DNA of 64,000 bases from Phoronis australis (lineage: Eukaryota > Phoronida > Phoronidae): contig NMRA01000412.1 of assembly GCA_002633005.1 (NCBI GenBank), positions 284,556-348,555 of the forward strand, in the 5' to 3' direction. Numbering within the stretch: the first letter of the stretch is position 1; each line of letters starts with the position of its first letter. Both the position numbers and the translations under genes were made by a program. This document shows positions 52,101-62,077 of this stretch, piece after piece. Under the pieces are notes generated by a model that did no database searches, was not told the origin of the DNA, and saw nothing but the letters and a program-made list of their open reading frames with translations.

Positions 52101-55100
52101 ATTGGATGACCCGATTTCTTAGAAAAGTAATTTTTAAAATTGTCATGTTGACTTATACCTGTGCACCGAATTTGAAAAAGATAGATTTAAAACTGAAGGA
52201 GGAGTAGCATTTTGAAAATTATATGACCTTTGCACCATCCGACCTCTTCCGGTGCAATATGGAATACGATTATATAACCAATCAAATTTTATATACTGTC
52301 AAAAGTCATATGCTGAACTTAAAGACCGTACCTGCACCCAATTTGGAGTTAATAAGCCTCAAAGTTGGTCGGAAGAAGAATAAGAAGAATAAGAATAAAA
52401 TTGAAGAAAACCCAGGAACAACAGTACTCTGCGCTTACACGCGCAGAGTAACTAGAAAGATTATTGTCACGGCGTGACAATAACGGACTCTGCGCGTGCG
52501 TATTACTGGGAGTATTATGGGAAGTTACTGACAGGAGCCCGTTTACCAATACGAAAAGTAATTCTTTAAAATTGTAGGAGAAATTACATGTTAATTTTTT
52601 GATGACCTTTCCACTAATTGACCTCTTCCGGTGCATTATGAGCCCCGATGAGGGAGTAATTATTAACTCTATTAAAAGTGTGGTTAATGCTAATAATCAC
52701 AGATGTTATACTTTAAGCACTTCAGAATACAAGAAGAATGAAGTGGTCAGACTTTCAGAAGAAAAATGCACCTAAAAACCGTACTTGCACCCAATTTGGA
52801 GTTATTAAACCTCAAAGTTGGTCGGAAGAAGAATAAGAATAAGAAAAATAAGAAGAAGAATAAATTTGAAGAAAACCCAGGAACAACAGTACTCTGCGCT
52901 TACACGCGCACAGTAATAAGAAGAATAAGAAGAATAAGAAGAATAAGAATAAAATTGAAGAAAACCCAGGAACAACATTACTCTGCGCTTACACGCGCAG
53001 AGTAATAAGAAGAATACGAATAAAATTGAAGAAAACCCAGGAACAACAGTACTCTGCGCTTACACGCGCAGAGTAATTATGTAAATACTCCCTTTTCAAA
53101 ATGACATTTAATATGGAAGCCTATGTTTCATTCAATTTACTACCATTGCTGCACAAGCTCCTCTGCATGTTTCCGGTGTTCAAATCACAGACTGTTGGTC
53201 GAGGTGGAAAGACATCTGTACTATACGTTGATACATATCTACGTATATGTTCTTTATGTAAACAAAGCTCTGGTCAAAATTTTGTGGGAGATGAATTTCA
53301 CCCAAGTGATCTTTCCTTTTTGATGCTGATGTTAATTTCTGATCCTTTTGTGCTAAAAAATGATTAAGTTTGTGTACCACTCTTCTGTACTCAAACAAAA
53401 ACTTATGAATGTCTAAAATATTACGTGCACGCATAAACGTACTCTTGTATTGTGCTGTATATATGTTGTATGTGTAGTGTGAGCCCATGGCCTCGAGTGC
53501 AAATAAATGACAATGATTGTCACTTTTTAATGAACTACATTGCAGAGAGAACCCACGACTGTATTTGTGGCCACTTGAAATGCGTACAAAACGTAGACGC
53601 AATTCAAAGGCAGGAATTTGGCCTTCAGGAAAAAGTGAAGCATTTAATTTTAACGACGTCGTTGTTAACATTATTTGTATTTTACAAAAAAATAAACGTG
53701 CTGATTAGAAAGGAAATACGCTGTCATCTTGTATCCTTTGGAACTCTAAAGCTGACCCGGGTATGTGCAGGCTGGTGCTACTCTGTAGATAAAATTGTTT
53801 CTTATTTTTATGTGTTCGCATTTTATGATAGGTCGTAATAAATGTATTGTTTGGTTATAAAATTTCCTAAAAATAAGCACTTCTTGTTAGAAGAAATATG
53901 GGCACCATGTCTGCGTTCCACCCTGTGCACTGCACTCTGAAATTAAACTTAAACACCTTCACGTATCAAGTTGTCGCTTACATTAATTCCCTCTTGTATC
54001 CCGGAGCCTATTGAAGTTCCGCCACCAGCACGAAGGTTTTTCACTGCATCTGTAAGCGCTGTCCTTCTCTCTCCTCTCACCATGTTATGCACGACTGATG
54101 CCATGCTATTGAATTTGACTACACCAATATAGGTGTCGCTTTCATACATGTTAATCGCTTCTATGGCAGTTTGTTTTGCCTGCTCAATCCTGGTTCCCTG
54201 AAAGTTGATAAGTCATGATATACAATGGCATACGATTCTTCAATTCACCCGGGTACATGTATATGCATAGACGCAATGTACATGTAGTTATCTAGTAGCA
54301 AATAAATTATATGAAGAATACTGAGGTCCTGTCATATAAAGACAATCTTTGATTTGAGTAGTTTGATAATGAGGACAACGACCACATTAGCAGAGACGAT
54401 ACCGGTGGCGACAACCAAACGACTACCACGTCATCTACAGACACCGCTTTATAATGCCGGGCAGTGACATTTCAAAGTGACTTAAAGAGGAATAACGTTC
54501 TAGGATGAATGAAATGTGCAAAGTTAAACAGAGTTCCACGAATTTATCCCAGACAAAAGTTCAAAAGTTTTTCGGAAATTTTTCAGTAACTTGCTTGATT
54601 TTCTTACTTAAATGCGTTTTTCTTCCGCTTTGTTTTCACATGCTAGACACCTTTGGCTTTCCACCTCCTGAATAACGTAACCTCCATGCATCGCTTTTTG
54701 GTCACAAGTTCACTTTGACTAGCAAGTAAATTTAGAGTTCCTTTACGATGTCCAACAACATAAAATTCTACTATTACTTATCCTAAGAAACTGCATGTGT
54801 TAGCAGTTATAATCATCAAGGTTATCAGATTTTCAAAGCAAATTTGACTATTTAAGAAATCACGTTTGGTTGAGATCATTCGAAAATGTCTGTTGTAGAC
54901 TCAGCGTGTAATTCAACATGTAAACTAGTCAGAGAGCCTAAACTGTATAGGCTTTTCGAAAACACAATCAATTCAATGTAGCCATGGGCGCTAAGTTATT
55001 TCTGGGAGACAGGAGAGGATTTACAAACACACTGAACAATCTCGACTTTTCTGAAAACGTTAAACCTGTTACACACATACATGTAAGTCTAGCGCTAGAT

Positions 55101-58100
55101 TTAATTCCTAAAATAGTATGCCCAAATGTGCTACGTCCCTTTTTTCACATAACACTAAAGAGATTGACCCTCGGTTGCAATCACGCCAGTTTTGTTCAGA
55201 ATCTCCCACCGGAGCGGAGGCCAGTTTCACGGCACCGATAACGGACCAGCTTATTAATAAGATGAAAGCTGTAGTATGCAAAATCTTCAAAACATACTCC
55301 CATACTTCCACTGACGTCAATAACAAACACCAGTCGACTGTCTCCTTTTCTTATTACCCGGAAGAAGGGGGTAGTATCCACTTTGACGTCATCTTCAATT
55401 GGTGGATTCGCATTGCCTTCAAACAAAAAGTGGTCGTTCATCCATATAACTTTGACAGTAACCATTGGCCTATCAAAACTAGCCGTGTCTTTATTAGTTT
55501 TGATTTAATCAAATCATATTGCATACCAATGAAAAGCCCAGCCATTCCCCTGTCCAGCGATACCACATTCCGTCAATAAATGATTAATGAGTGTGTTTAG
55601 TGACTTTGCTGCCAAATTGGGCTAGGTCTCAAAGTGATTGTTGCAAATTTAGTTGCAGCTAAATGTATATTCCAGTTTGAGCATTTAGCTTTCTCAATAG
55701 CAGTTACAGTGCTGGTTCCATGGTAATAAAAACTTATGGCAATTTGGCAGCACTTAAACACTTTTTTAGTGAACAACCGACTAATAAACAACTGTGGTAG
55801 TTTTCTCAGTATCAGGCTGATCATCACAGCCACTACAGCGACACACTTTGCATGCTGTTTACTAGCCTAACTACGCTTTGCTATGTGATGGCATTCCACT
55901 TCTGAGTCAGTAAACGCCTCAAATCAGACACAGTAGTTGTGTTGGTCACTCGCGCACATCCAGCGCGTCCGGCTTGGTCCCACAGGTGTTCCGTAGTGTT
56001 CAAGTCTGGGCTGCACACGGGATCCCATTTGCTGTACATTTGAAGAAAGCTGCAAATTGGGCACTCCAATAATAGTTTGGATAATTGCGATTCATTCTGA
56101 GCCTGCTAAGAGCAGGAGTTCCCTGCTATCATTTTAGTGTCTCACAAATTCGGTGTTTACCCCTGGTGTTCATCTGAGATGGTGACACTGCTTGGTGAAA
56201 ACATGCAAATTTGCAACAATCAAGACAAAGCCCTTTTCGTCAGCTAAGTTATTGCGCATATCTATAAATTTATTGACAGCATGTGGTATTGTTGGAAAGG
56301 AGAAGGGCTGAGCTTTCTATTGGTGTGTATCATGATTTAAATAAACCAAAAGTAATGAAAACACGTACGAATGAACACAAATTTCCAAATTTTGTTGAGG
56401 TGTTAAGAAGGTGTGAGAATTGACAGTGATTGTACATAGATATTGTGGTCCATTGACACACTGTGGAAAGAAATGTTCATATATCAACGTATTGCAAGTG
56501 GAAAACGTGTCTCAAAACTAATATATCCGTTCGCTTTAAGTGCGATTTTTTCTAAACCAAGCTGGTGTTACAATCACATGCTTTGCATTTTGTTTCTTTG
56601 ACCGCACTATTTCATTTTCTCGGTTTACCATCAGCTCAGATAGCCAGGTAAACCCTTCAGGATTTTTCTCTGGCTTCCAATGGCGACTTCCAGCTAGCGT
56701 CTTGGCTTGTTGACACGAGCACAGCCACAGCCAGTGAGGGCGCTAAGTATTTCACAATTGATGTAATGCCACCAGATGACGCTAAGGAAAGAATTTTGTA
56801 GTGATGTTACAAGATTTGTCTGACTTTTATGGGAGTTTCAGAATTTGCCAACGAAGAGCGTGCATCTTACTTTTGAAATCTTCGTGATCTCTCAATATTT
56901 CCCACTGACTTCTCCCTTGACATAGCCTGTTGTGTTTGTTTGGCACTTCGTCGTTATGGAGTGTCGATGGGTCGGAAGTGTCGTTGTCACAAAATGTAAC
57001 CGCCTGCATTAACAACAATTAATAACAAAGGACCCGGTCCCATGAATTGTTCTGTACACTGTGGCAGCTTAGACTTAAAACAACACACCTCTTGACAAAG
57101 TGACTCATCTGGGTGATCGAGTAGGAGTCATACTGCCCAGTGCACCAAACAACCCCGGACCCGGCATGATCCAGGGAACTGAATACTGTCTCAGTCTCAA
57201 AATCAAAGCTTACTCGATCAAGCTGGATGATTCTAGAGGACCTTCATATTTGCATTTTATATAGGCCTATCATTTTCAAGTAATTTTTCGAGTACAGAGA
57301 TTATATACCCCAGGCATAAACAAGTGATTGCAACATAGAACTGGCGACCAACAGTAGCAACATCCAGCTTTTACACACAAAAGATACATGTACAATGTAA
57401 ATGTCATCAAGATTAGTATTCCCTTTCTCACAGGCATAGCCAGAATTAATACTACCAGCGGTGGAAGGCGACGTTGCCCTCGGACACTACCAATTTTGTT
57501 TTTCCCTCTTCCCTTCACAGTTCTGTGCCACCTCCTCTGTATTGATTGTGAAATTGTTAAAATCGTATGTCTCTTGTCATTTTTGCGGCACTCTTTCGGC
57601 ATCTGTGGTACAATCTTCCCCCCCCCCACGTCCCTTTACAGCACTTACATTCTTCATGTAGTAGGCAAACATTAGAGAAGACTTGGCTGGGGAATTAATA
57701 ACGTCAGGAATAAATCGACACTCATTCTCTGGCAGAGACGTTTTCTTATCCAGAATACAGTTCAAAAAACTGCTCCCTCTTTTAACTTTCTCTTCGCCCG
57801 GAATCTGAAAAAGGTAACAATACACACGCTCATGATATTTGAATGAACTTGCCAGCCAGTCCTAAGACTACAGGTGAATTTCATACGATGGCCGATATGA
57901 AACCAACAACAAAGCGTGTGCACCCATGCACAGACTGTACACGTGAGAGTGACAGACGAGCTGCGTGTCTGTAAAACGTAAGCTCACATTTGCGGTGAAT
58001 TCAGTACCACAATTCAACACTCTAACACCCACTGACAAATCATTTCATTGACCTACATGTACCAGTGAGCTAAGATACATGAAAGCTATTCAGCTTCAAG

Positions 58101-61100
58101 GCATACTCACGAAATGTTCGTCTTTCTCTGGCGTCATGCTTCGAGGTCTCGTAAGACCTCGTACATTTCTCACAAGTAACTACGTCTATACATTGCTCTC
58201 CTGGATCCCGGGTCTAATTGGATCTCGACTCGAACATGAACAAGATACAATTCCGACATGTCGCAAGCAAATAGTTCCAGCCTGTAAGTTACAACTATGG
58301 TCCTCCGCCTTTGGTCCACACACACACTTTGGTTGTGAACAAATGGATTAATATTCACTTGAAATGCAGAGCAACGATGTGCAGAGAACCTAAGATGCAA
58401 AATATGCTATATTCTAGAGAGAGCAAAAAAGAAAATGTGACTGTCGCTGATCAATGTTTACCACGATTTCGTATGCTTATTTTTGTTATCAAGTGTTGGG
58501 CAATGGCGACGAATGTATTTGTAAGTCATGTTTCATCCGTGTGTACTAACTTTGAAATTGATTTAATCATTTCTCGGAAAATGGTGTCATCGACTGGTAC
58601 CGTATTTGAGTACGTACGTCACGATGCTGTAAGTAGGATGAACGGACTTGTGGTCCTATTATGATCTTGACGAACAAACATGTAGGAACTTGCAAGGTTA
58701 CTAAAAGCCTGTTAATAATGTTAACCCACACTCTTCGTGCATCTGATTAGTCAGCTCTCTTAACCTATGAACGTGAAGGTGTCATACCATTTTGGAGCAT
58801 TTGACAACGCCAATAGCAGTAGAGCCATTGGCATCAACTGAATGGTAGAAGTCTCTCTCGCCCTCTTCGATTACCGCATACTCGTCGAAGAGTCCCCAAC
58901 GAAGGTGTCCGAACTCGTGAACAAGGGCTTTGCCTTCAATAAAATCATAAAAATATAATTTTGATCTAAGGTTAGTTAAAGTAAAATGCGTAAATGATCA
59001 TTCCTGTGTACATATACATGCACTTTTAATATTTTAAGTGAAATGTTATAATTTCGCACAAGACTTTGTTTCATCAAAAGTGAACCTACATGTATGACTG
59101 GAGTCAGCAATGTCTGCTTTCTTTTCTGTTTCGATATACATAACAGTCACTACCAATTTACATGTTACATATAGCAGTAGGATGTAAAATTATTTGAGTA
59201 AATTGCTGAAGAGAGCTTGAATTAATCGTAAATCGCGGTATAGAACGTCAGCCGTCATGTCAATCTTTTTACGTAGGGGTTACGTCACTTTTCATGAAAA
59301 AGGCCTCAGATATGTACCTAACATCTACTGTAAATTCAGAAGGAAACGAAATGAAAACGACAACGCATGGACTACCAAAGAAGAAAAAAATCAAAAGCTC
59401 GTTTCCACTTTGGTTTCTCCCGAATCTGCTCAGACCTGTGTTCTCTTGTTATTTCCAGTATGCTTGCACGAAAGAAAATGTAATGAGACAGGTCGAAAAT
59501 AAAACAATGTCCTTACCAATGTCACCATAGTTGTATCTTGAAAACTCGAGATTTGCCAGGAAGTTGTACGATAGCCGCATGTACTTGCCTGGCTCTCCGC
59601 ACCTGCCTGGTTGTACAACGTACGGTTCGTGTTTTCCGTAAATCTTATCTTCCCTTGGTTTTACCACTATCACGTTTGCCCTGCAAAGAGTATGGGTTAC
59701 AATTGATATTACGTCCAAAAGGTTGCGGCCTAACAAATGTGGCAAGATTTTTCTTCTGAATAAATCTTTATAAATCCTTATGCTGTGGATAGGTTAGTCT
59801 GTGGCTGAGCAACACTGTCTTACCTGTTGAACGTCTCAGTCCCCGATTGCGCCCAGTTGACGTTAGGTTGCCATGATGCCGGGACAAGGATGGTGATATT
59901 ACCCAAATAAGCACGACGCCTTGTGGCAACGAATAGAGCACTCGAAAAATCGGAAAACGTTTCCTGAAATGATATTTTAGTTACTAGGTGTTTAAGCATG
60001 GTCAGTTTCGTGTTAACTACTAAAACCTACATAGTAGCAATTTGTTTCACAATAGCCAAGCCTAGGGCATTTCTCGAACAAACAGCAATCGCTGGAAACA
60101 ACTTGATTTCTAACTTCCTAAAGTTCAAACAAAATACATCTACATAAATATTTTTGCTTGCACTTCGTTAAGTCAAAATGAGTCATACATTATCCTTGCT
60201 TTCCACCGTCACGGGGTGTTCCGGAGATCATGTCTAAACACAAATAGGGGGCAAACGTTAGACCACAAATTGCCACAACTACACGAACTCTTCAATATCC
60301 CAACAGCTAATTTGTAAAAAAACAGCAGCGCCATATTGGAATTCCTATCATAGTGACTCCTACAGAAAAAAACATAAACACGTTGAAATATTCATCTGCA
60401 CAAAGGACATGATACTCAATACATTTCCCACTGCAAAGAATCGATGCCTGCCACGTTGGCCGAAGTGACTTAGTATAAAAACATGGACGTGACCTGTAGT
60501 TTAGAAACAAAAGAAGGTTGGCATTGAAAACAAACTCATAAATAGGACACAACGGATTGTCGTCTGTCAGATACATCACAAGATGCAGGCATAGCGTTTA
60601 CTTATCCAGCTTGAAAGTCATTTTCAACAAAGCTCTATAGAATCTGTCTGCGCAATTTCATTAAATACAAATTGTTGCAACAATTTGTGATTCTGTGGCC
60701 GGTTCCATGAAACAGTCCCAAATAGGGACTCAACTAAGTTCCGTAAATCTACTGCGCATTTTTAGACTCGTGGAAACACCAATAGCCCTTTTTTATTGAT
60801 TTAGTTTCATTACCAAGTCAACTTTTGACAAATCGGAAATGGACTCTATGTTGAACTGCTAATATTATCGACTATAATTAGGGACCTTTTCATGCAACTC
60901 CCCGATTTAAGGAGTGAGTCCCTATTCATTTTCAATGAACTCTGGGCTCATTTTTAGTAATATTATTAGAAAATGTCATTAATCAAATAGGAACTATGAT
61001 TCCCTATTTGGGACTATTTCATGCAACCGGGCACTGAAGTCTACACACAATGCCCAAGTTTGAGCATTGCAACAGTTCGTGCGCTTTCTTTTTAACATGT

Positions 61101-61919
61101 TATTGCTGACTGCAATCCAATATTTATTCTGTTAGCCAGGGATCTGCGTTGAGCTTATAGATGAATATATTATCTTTTTAAGTGTTTTGATGTCTAATTT
61201 CCGAATAATAAAAGTAATGTGAATTGCTTCTCGAAGTTAGTTTATTGAATTTTGATCCTTACTTAGACCCCCAAAGAATTATTTCACGATTTCTTAAATA
61301 AATTTTATTTAAATGGATACCTAGCCAGATTTTGGCCTATGAACAGATATTAAAAACGACGTTCCCATCTAACCCTCTGAAACAAAATAATGTTATGTAA
61401 CTCTCGATAACCGTCAAGTACAATGTATTTGTAGCAAAATTTGAAAATTCCTTAGAAAGTCTGCTTAACGGGCAAGCATAGCGTAGTACGTTTTAGGCGA
61501 GTTACAGGGCACCCGTAGGGAAAAACAACCACCAAGTACGTGTACCATGTTATCCTATATGTAAGTTTTTAGTTGAATCCTGCTTTTATCACTTAAGTGG
61601 GACACCATTGCAATGGTGCATTATTAGGTGACAGAACGAGGATAGCTTGAAATCACCGAAACAGGGTTTAGTATTCTGTTCGCAATTCTGAGTCAGCATT
61701 TCATATACATGTACAGTACATGTACGTCCATAAATGACGCATTCTAAAGTGCAGTATTACCTTGATGTTATGTATGAGTTTGTCACTTTGCCGCACGTTG
61801 TTCGCCAATGCAATTAATATTCCCTCATATCTGTTATTTCTTAACTTAAACGTATTCCGTTCAACACCGCTGACTGCTGCTACGGACGACACTATCAGCA
61901 GCAATGTTGCGCAGAACAT
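39557..61919 (-). CDS. CLCA-family gene 2, whole locus (15 coding exons, 1018 residues)
   Basis: I joined 15 exons; every junction keeps phase and the total is 3057 nt including the stop. The product is a calcium-activated chloride channel regulator-type protein: signal peptide (1-19), N-terminal metalloprotease domain with H160-E-x-x-H164 and D171-E172, VWA domain about 335-510 with DVSGS at 344-348, beta-rich domain 518-640, segment with DNGAG and VYSGYF about 640-740, FN3-like region about 790-910, Thr-rich stalk 918-950, transmembrane helix about 957-981, basic stop-transfer and a tail with YEGI. Vertebrate members are 900-950 residues. It acts at the cell surface or after self-cleavage outside the cell. 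All zinc and MIDAS residues I can check are intact, so it looks functional. It is convergent with its paralogue gene 1. Confidence 0.93.
40150..42579 (-). other. CLCA gene 2 intron 14
   Basis: 2.4 kb between exons 14 and 15. Open frames of up to 118 codons on either strand resemble no family I know. No clear repeat was recognised apart from TACATGTA motifs. Confidence 0.55.
42580..42658 (-). CDS. CLCA gene 2 exon 14
   Basis: 79 nt, acceptor TAAATACAG, donor GTAAGGTC, phase 0 to 1. It encodes VVSVFYENSTVTLEWTAVGD and DLDQGTG. Found once only, which supports the view that the doubling in gene 1 is not ancestral. Confidence 0.93.
43644..43801 (-). CDS. CLCA gene 2 exon 13, ends at a GC donor
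   Basis: 158 nt, acceptor TTACTTTTAAG. It encodes SPRKLPTYTSVNKISRVASG, GSFQVIGIRSTGTG and VDLYGPGQITDLK. The exon ends TTAAAG and is followed by GCAAGT: a GC-AG intron with otherwise perfect consensus, also present in gene 1. Confidence 0.92.
43939..44547. repeat. Doubled intronic segment, copy A
   Basis: 609 nt from TACCAAGTGGTGTACAGTTC to CTCAGGAGAA, ending at the N at 44548 and repeated at 44549-45157 with only a few substitutions. Both carry the same 67-codon minus-strand frame (INCLRLRDGAQNLTGLRKLR), which I cannot assign to a family. Confidence 0.88.
44549..45157. repeat. Doubled intronic segment, copy B
   Basis: Second copy of 43939-44547, beginning directly after the N and continuing into unique intron at 45158. 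Confidence 0.88.
45621..45983 (+). other. 120-codon frame with a possible SAP-like motif
   Basis: The C-terminal part reads LDVPRLKTFLRIRSLSISSH then KQHKLVGG, close to the SAP-type helix pattern 'vpxLKxfLrxRGLxxSGxKxxLV' that often heads proteins of large DNA transposons. The rest resembles nothing I know. It lies in an intron on the opposite strand, so it may be a transposon remnant; the match is short. Confidence 0.3.
46639..46806 (-). CDS. CLCA gene 2 exon 12
   Basis: 168 nt, acceptor TTAATTTGCAG, donor GTAAGATA. It encodes GADTNKEDGVYSGYFLNIKG, GGYSVKVKVKDSSGK and LPDVCFLTGRC. Confidence 0.94.
47565..47705 (-). CDS. CLCA gene 2 exon 11
   Basis: 141 nt, acceptor TGCTTTTCAG, donor GTAAGGAC. 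It encodes DPNSSPALIIYATLTKGDLP, VVDAKVSALVESSSGAS and TDNGAG. Very close to gene 1 exon 11. Confidence 0.94.
49015..49381 (-). CDS. CLCA gene 2 exon 10
   Basis: 367 nt, acceptor TGCTTTCAG, donor GTATGTGG, phase 0 to 1. It encodes LSSETLTIRPIDNYTHEIFI, DDSLGKDTAFILSWLR and IPVPGIAETGTWTILIRN. About 200 nt of intron before it are still alignable with gene 1 (20440-20640). Confidence 0.94.
49382..50528 (-). other. CLCA gene 2 intron 9
   Basis: 1.1 kb. The part at 49480-49700 is strongly similar to gene 1 intron 9 (TTTCTTGAATTTA, TCGTTTAATACAATGCT, GGAGTTGATGCGGAAGAC). No separate element was recognised. Confidence 0.6.
50529..50813 (-). CDS. CLCA gene 2 exon 9 (VWA end)
   Basis: 285 nt, acceptor CATAACAG, donor GTGCAAAA (weaker than GTACAAAA in gene 1). 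It encodes VLRNGTNPRGGRLILLSDGM, DTILVTDAADPRLRVLA and ETGGTPFFSSDSATST. Confidence 0.93.
51217..53080. repeat. Composite tandem array with palindromes in gene 2 intron 8
   Basis: A unit of about 1.23 kb starts at 51217 (ACTAGAAAGATTATTGTCAC) and restarts at 52450, then is partly repeated to about 52870. Within the unit, shorter blocks recur (TGACCTTTGCACTAATTGAC with CCGGTGCAT; TTCAGAAGAAAAATGCACCT; TGTTGACTTA). It ends in three or four short repeats of AAGAAGAATAAGAATAAAAT plus GAAAACCCAGGAACAACA. Two palindromes mark the units: TTATTGTCACGGCGTGACAA (near 51226 and 52461) and TACTCTGCGC-TTACAC-GCGCAGAGTA (near 52425, 52890 with one mismatch, 52978 and 53050). Confidence 0.75.
53982..54197 (-). 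CDS. CLCA gene 2 exon 8 (VWA)
   Basis: 216 nt (72 codons), acceptor CAACTTTCAG, donor GTAAGCGA, phase 0 to 0. It encodes GTRIEQAKQTAIEAINMYES, IGVVKFNSMASVVHN and AGGGTSIGSGIQEGIN with the MIDAS threonine. Confidence 0.94.
55298..55449 (-). CDS. CLCA gene 2 exon 7 (VWA start)
   Basis: 152 nt, donor GTATGTTTTG, phase 1 to 0. It encodes IWMNDHFLFEGNANPPIEDD, TTPFFRVIRKGDS and RLVFVIDVSGSMG (DVSGS = MIDAS). The acceptor is GTTACTGTCAAAG, unusually purine-rich at -3 to -5 but conserved in gene 1; it joins exon 6 in phase, giving EDFK-I-IWMND. Confidence 0.88.
55881..56069 (-). mobile_element. Tc1-type transposase C-terminal remnant
   Basis: A 62-codon frame reads SKWDPVCSPDLNTTEHLWDQ and GCARVTNTTTVSDLRRLLTQ then KWNAI. 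'SPDLNPIEHLWD' with the catalytic third acid (E) and the following 'L.....EW..I' are hallmarks of Tc1/mariner transposases. The D,D part and the terminal repeats are not seen, so it is a 3' fragment in the intron, in the same orientation as the host gene. Confidence 0.75.
56530..56793 (-). other. Conserved block in intron 6 of gene 2
   Basis: Counterpart of 12000-12275. It begins TTCTTTCCTTAGCGTCATCT and keeps GGCTGTGGCTGTG, GGAAGTCGCCATTGG and GTCAAAGAAACAAA. The phase-matched frame from the acceptor-like AG ends in a stop (…AAATCCTGA). Not counted as an exon. Confidence 0.5.
56871..57003 (-). CDS. CLCA gene 2 exon 6
   Basis: 133 nt, acceptor TTAATGCAG, donor GTAAGATG, phase 0 to 1. It encodes AVTFCDNDTSDPSTLHNDEV, PNKHNRLCQGRSQWEILR and DHEDFK. 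Confidence 0.94.
57649..57804 (-). CDS. CLCA gene 2 exon 5 (absent from gene 1)
   Basis: 156 nt (52 codons), acceptor TTTTTCAG, donor GTAAGTGC, phase 0 to 0. It encodes IPGEEKVKRGSSFLNCILDK, ENECRFIPDVINSPAKSS and LMFAYYMKN, matching vertebrate CLCA 'C.F....GLYEKGCEF' and 'ASIMFAQ'. The two cysteines probably form a disulfide in the metalloprotease/Cys-rich region. Being 0-0, its loss leaves the frame intact. Confidence 0.92.
57805..58787 (-). other. CLCA gene 2 intron 4
   Basis: About 1 kb, no recognisable element. Open frames up to 117 codons look random. Confidence 0.55.
58788..58933 (-). CDS. CLCA gene 2 exon 4 (zinc metalloprotease motif)
   Basis: 146 nt, acceptor TTTTATTGAAG, donor GTATGACA, phase 1 to 0. 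It encodes GKALVHEFGHLRWGLFDEYA: H160, E161, H164 and D171-E172 of the HExxHxxxGxxDE zinc site are all present. Confidence 0.95.
59517..59680 (-). CDS. CLCA gene 2 exon 3
   Basis: 164 nt, acceptor CTCTTTGCAG, donor GTAAGGAC, phase 2 to 1. It encodes ANVIVVKPREDKIYGKHEPY and VVQPGRCGEPGKYMRLSYN. Confidence 0.95.
59824..59963 (-). CDS. CLCA gene 2 exon 2
   Basis: 140 nt, acceptor CATTTCAG, donor GTAAGACA, phase 0 to 2. It encodes ETFSDFSSALFVATRRRAYL and GNITILVPASWQPNVNW. The intron to exon 3 is 143 nt, as short as in gene 1. Confidence 0.95.
59964..61760 (-). other. CLCA gene 2 intron 1
   Basis: 1.8 kb, containing the terminal-inverted-repeat element at 60697-61032. A palindromic TACATGTACAGTACATGTAC lies near 61707-61726. 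Confidence 0.6.
60697..61032. mobile_element. MITE-like element with terminal inverted repeats of about 40 nt
   Basis: The left end GGCCGGTTCCATGAAACAGT, then CCCAAATAGGGACTCAACTAAGTTC, pairs with the right end GAACTATGATTCCCTATTTG, then GGACTATTTCATGCAACCGGGC. A second partial set lies inside (CTTTTCATGCAACTCCCC and GGAGTGAGTCCCTA). 336 nt with no coding capacity, typical of a non-autonomous DNA transposon. No clear target-site duplication was recognised. Confidence 0.7.
61761..61919 (-). CDS. CLCA gene 2 exon 1 (start codon and signal peptide)
   Basis: 159 nt (53 codons), donor GTAATACT, phase 0. It starts MFCATLLLIVSSVAAVSG, a classical signal peptide with small residues before VERNTF, then LRNNRYEGILIALANNV, the CLCA N-terminal 'LxNNGYEGIVIAI' motif. 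The ATG is the first in the exon. An acceptor-like TTTTTGTTTCAG ends at 61940, 20 nt before the ATG, so a separate 5' UTR exon is likely. Confidence 0.92.
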
Positions 61920-62077
61920 CTTGCGTGGTAGATGCAGACCTGAAACAAAAATATGTCAGTATAGTTTCAAAGCGTGATTTAACTCACCGAGCAAGTTTAA
62001 GCTTGTGAACGGTTACGTTTTTACCTGGTACTCAATAATTTATTTTGCGAAAAGTTCATGATTTCATCATGTGGTGA

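Larger units (their letters stand above)
55450..56870 (-). other. CLCA gene 2 intron 6
   Basis: 1.4 kb with a Tc1-type remnant (55881-56069) and the conserved block shared with gene 1 (56530-56793). Confidence 0.6.

Noticed and set aside
52340-53005. Lys/Asn-rich frames repeated in the array (VGRKKNKK..., IEENPGTTVLCAYTR)
   Set aside because: They are translations of a low-complexity AAGAAGAAT tandem repeat and a palindrome, not a protein.
53180-53671. Minus-strand open frame of 163 codons in gene 2 intron 8
   Set aside because: Overlapped by three plus-strand frames of similar length, no motif, and exons 8 and 9 splice in phase without it.
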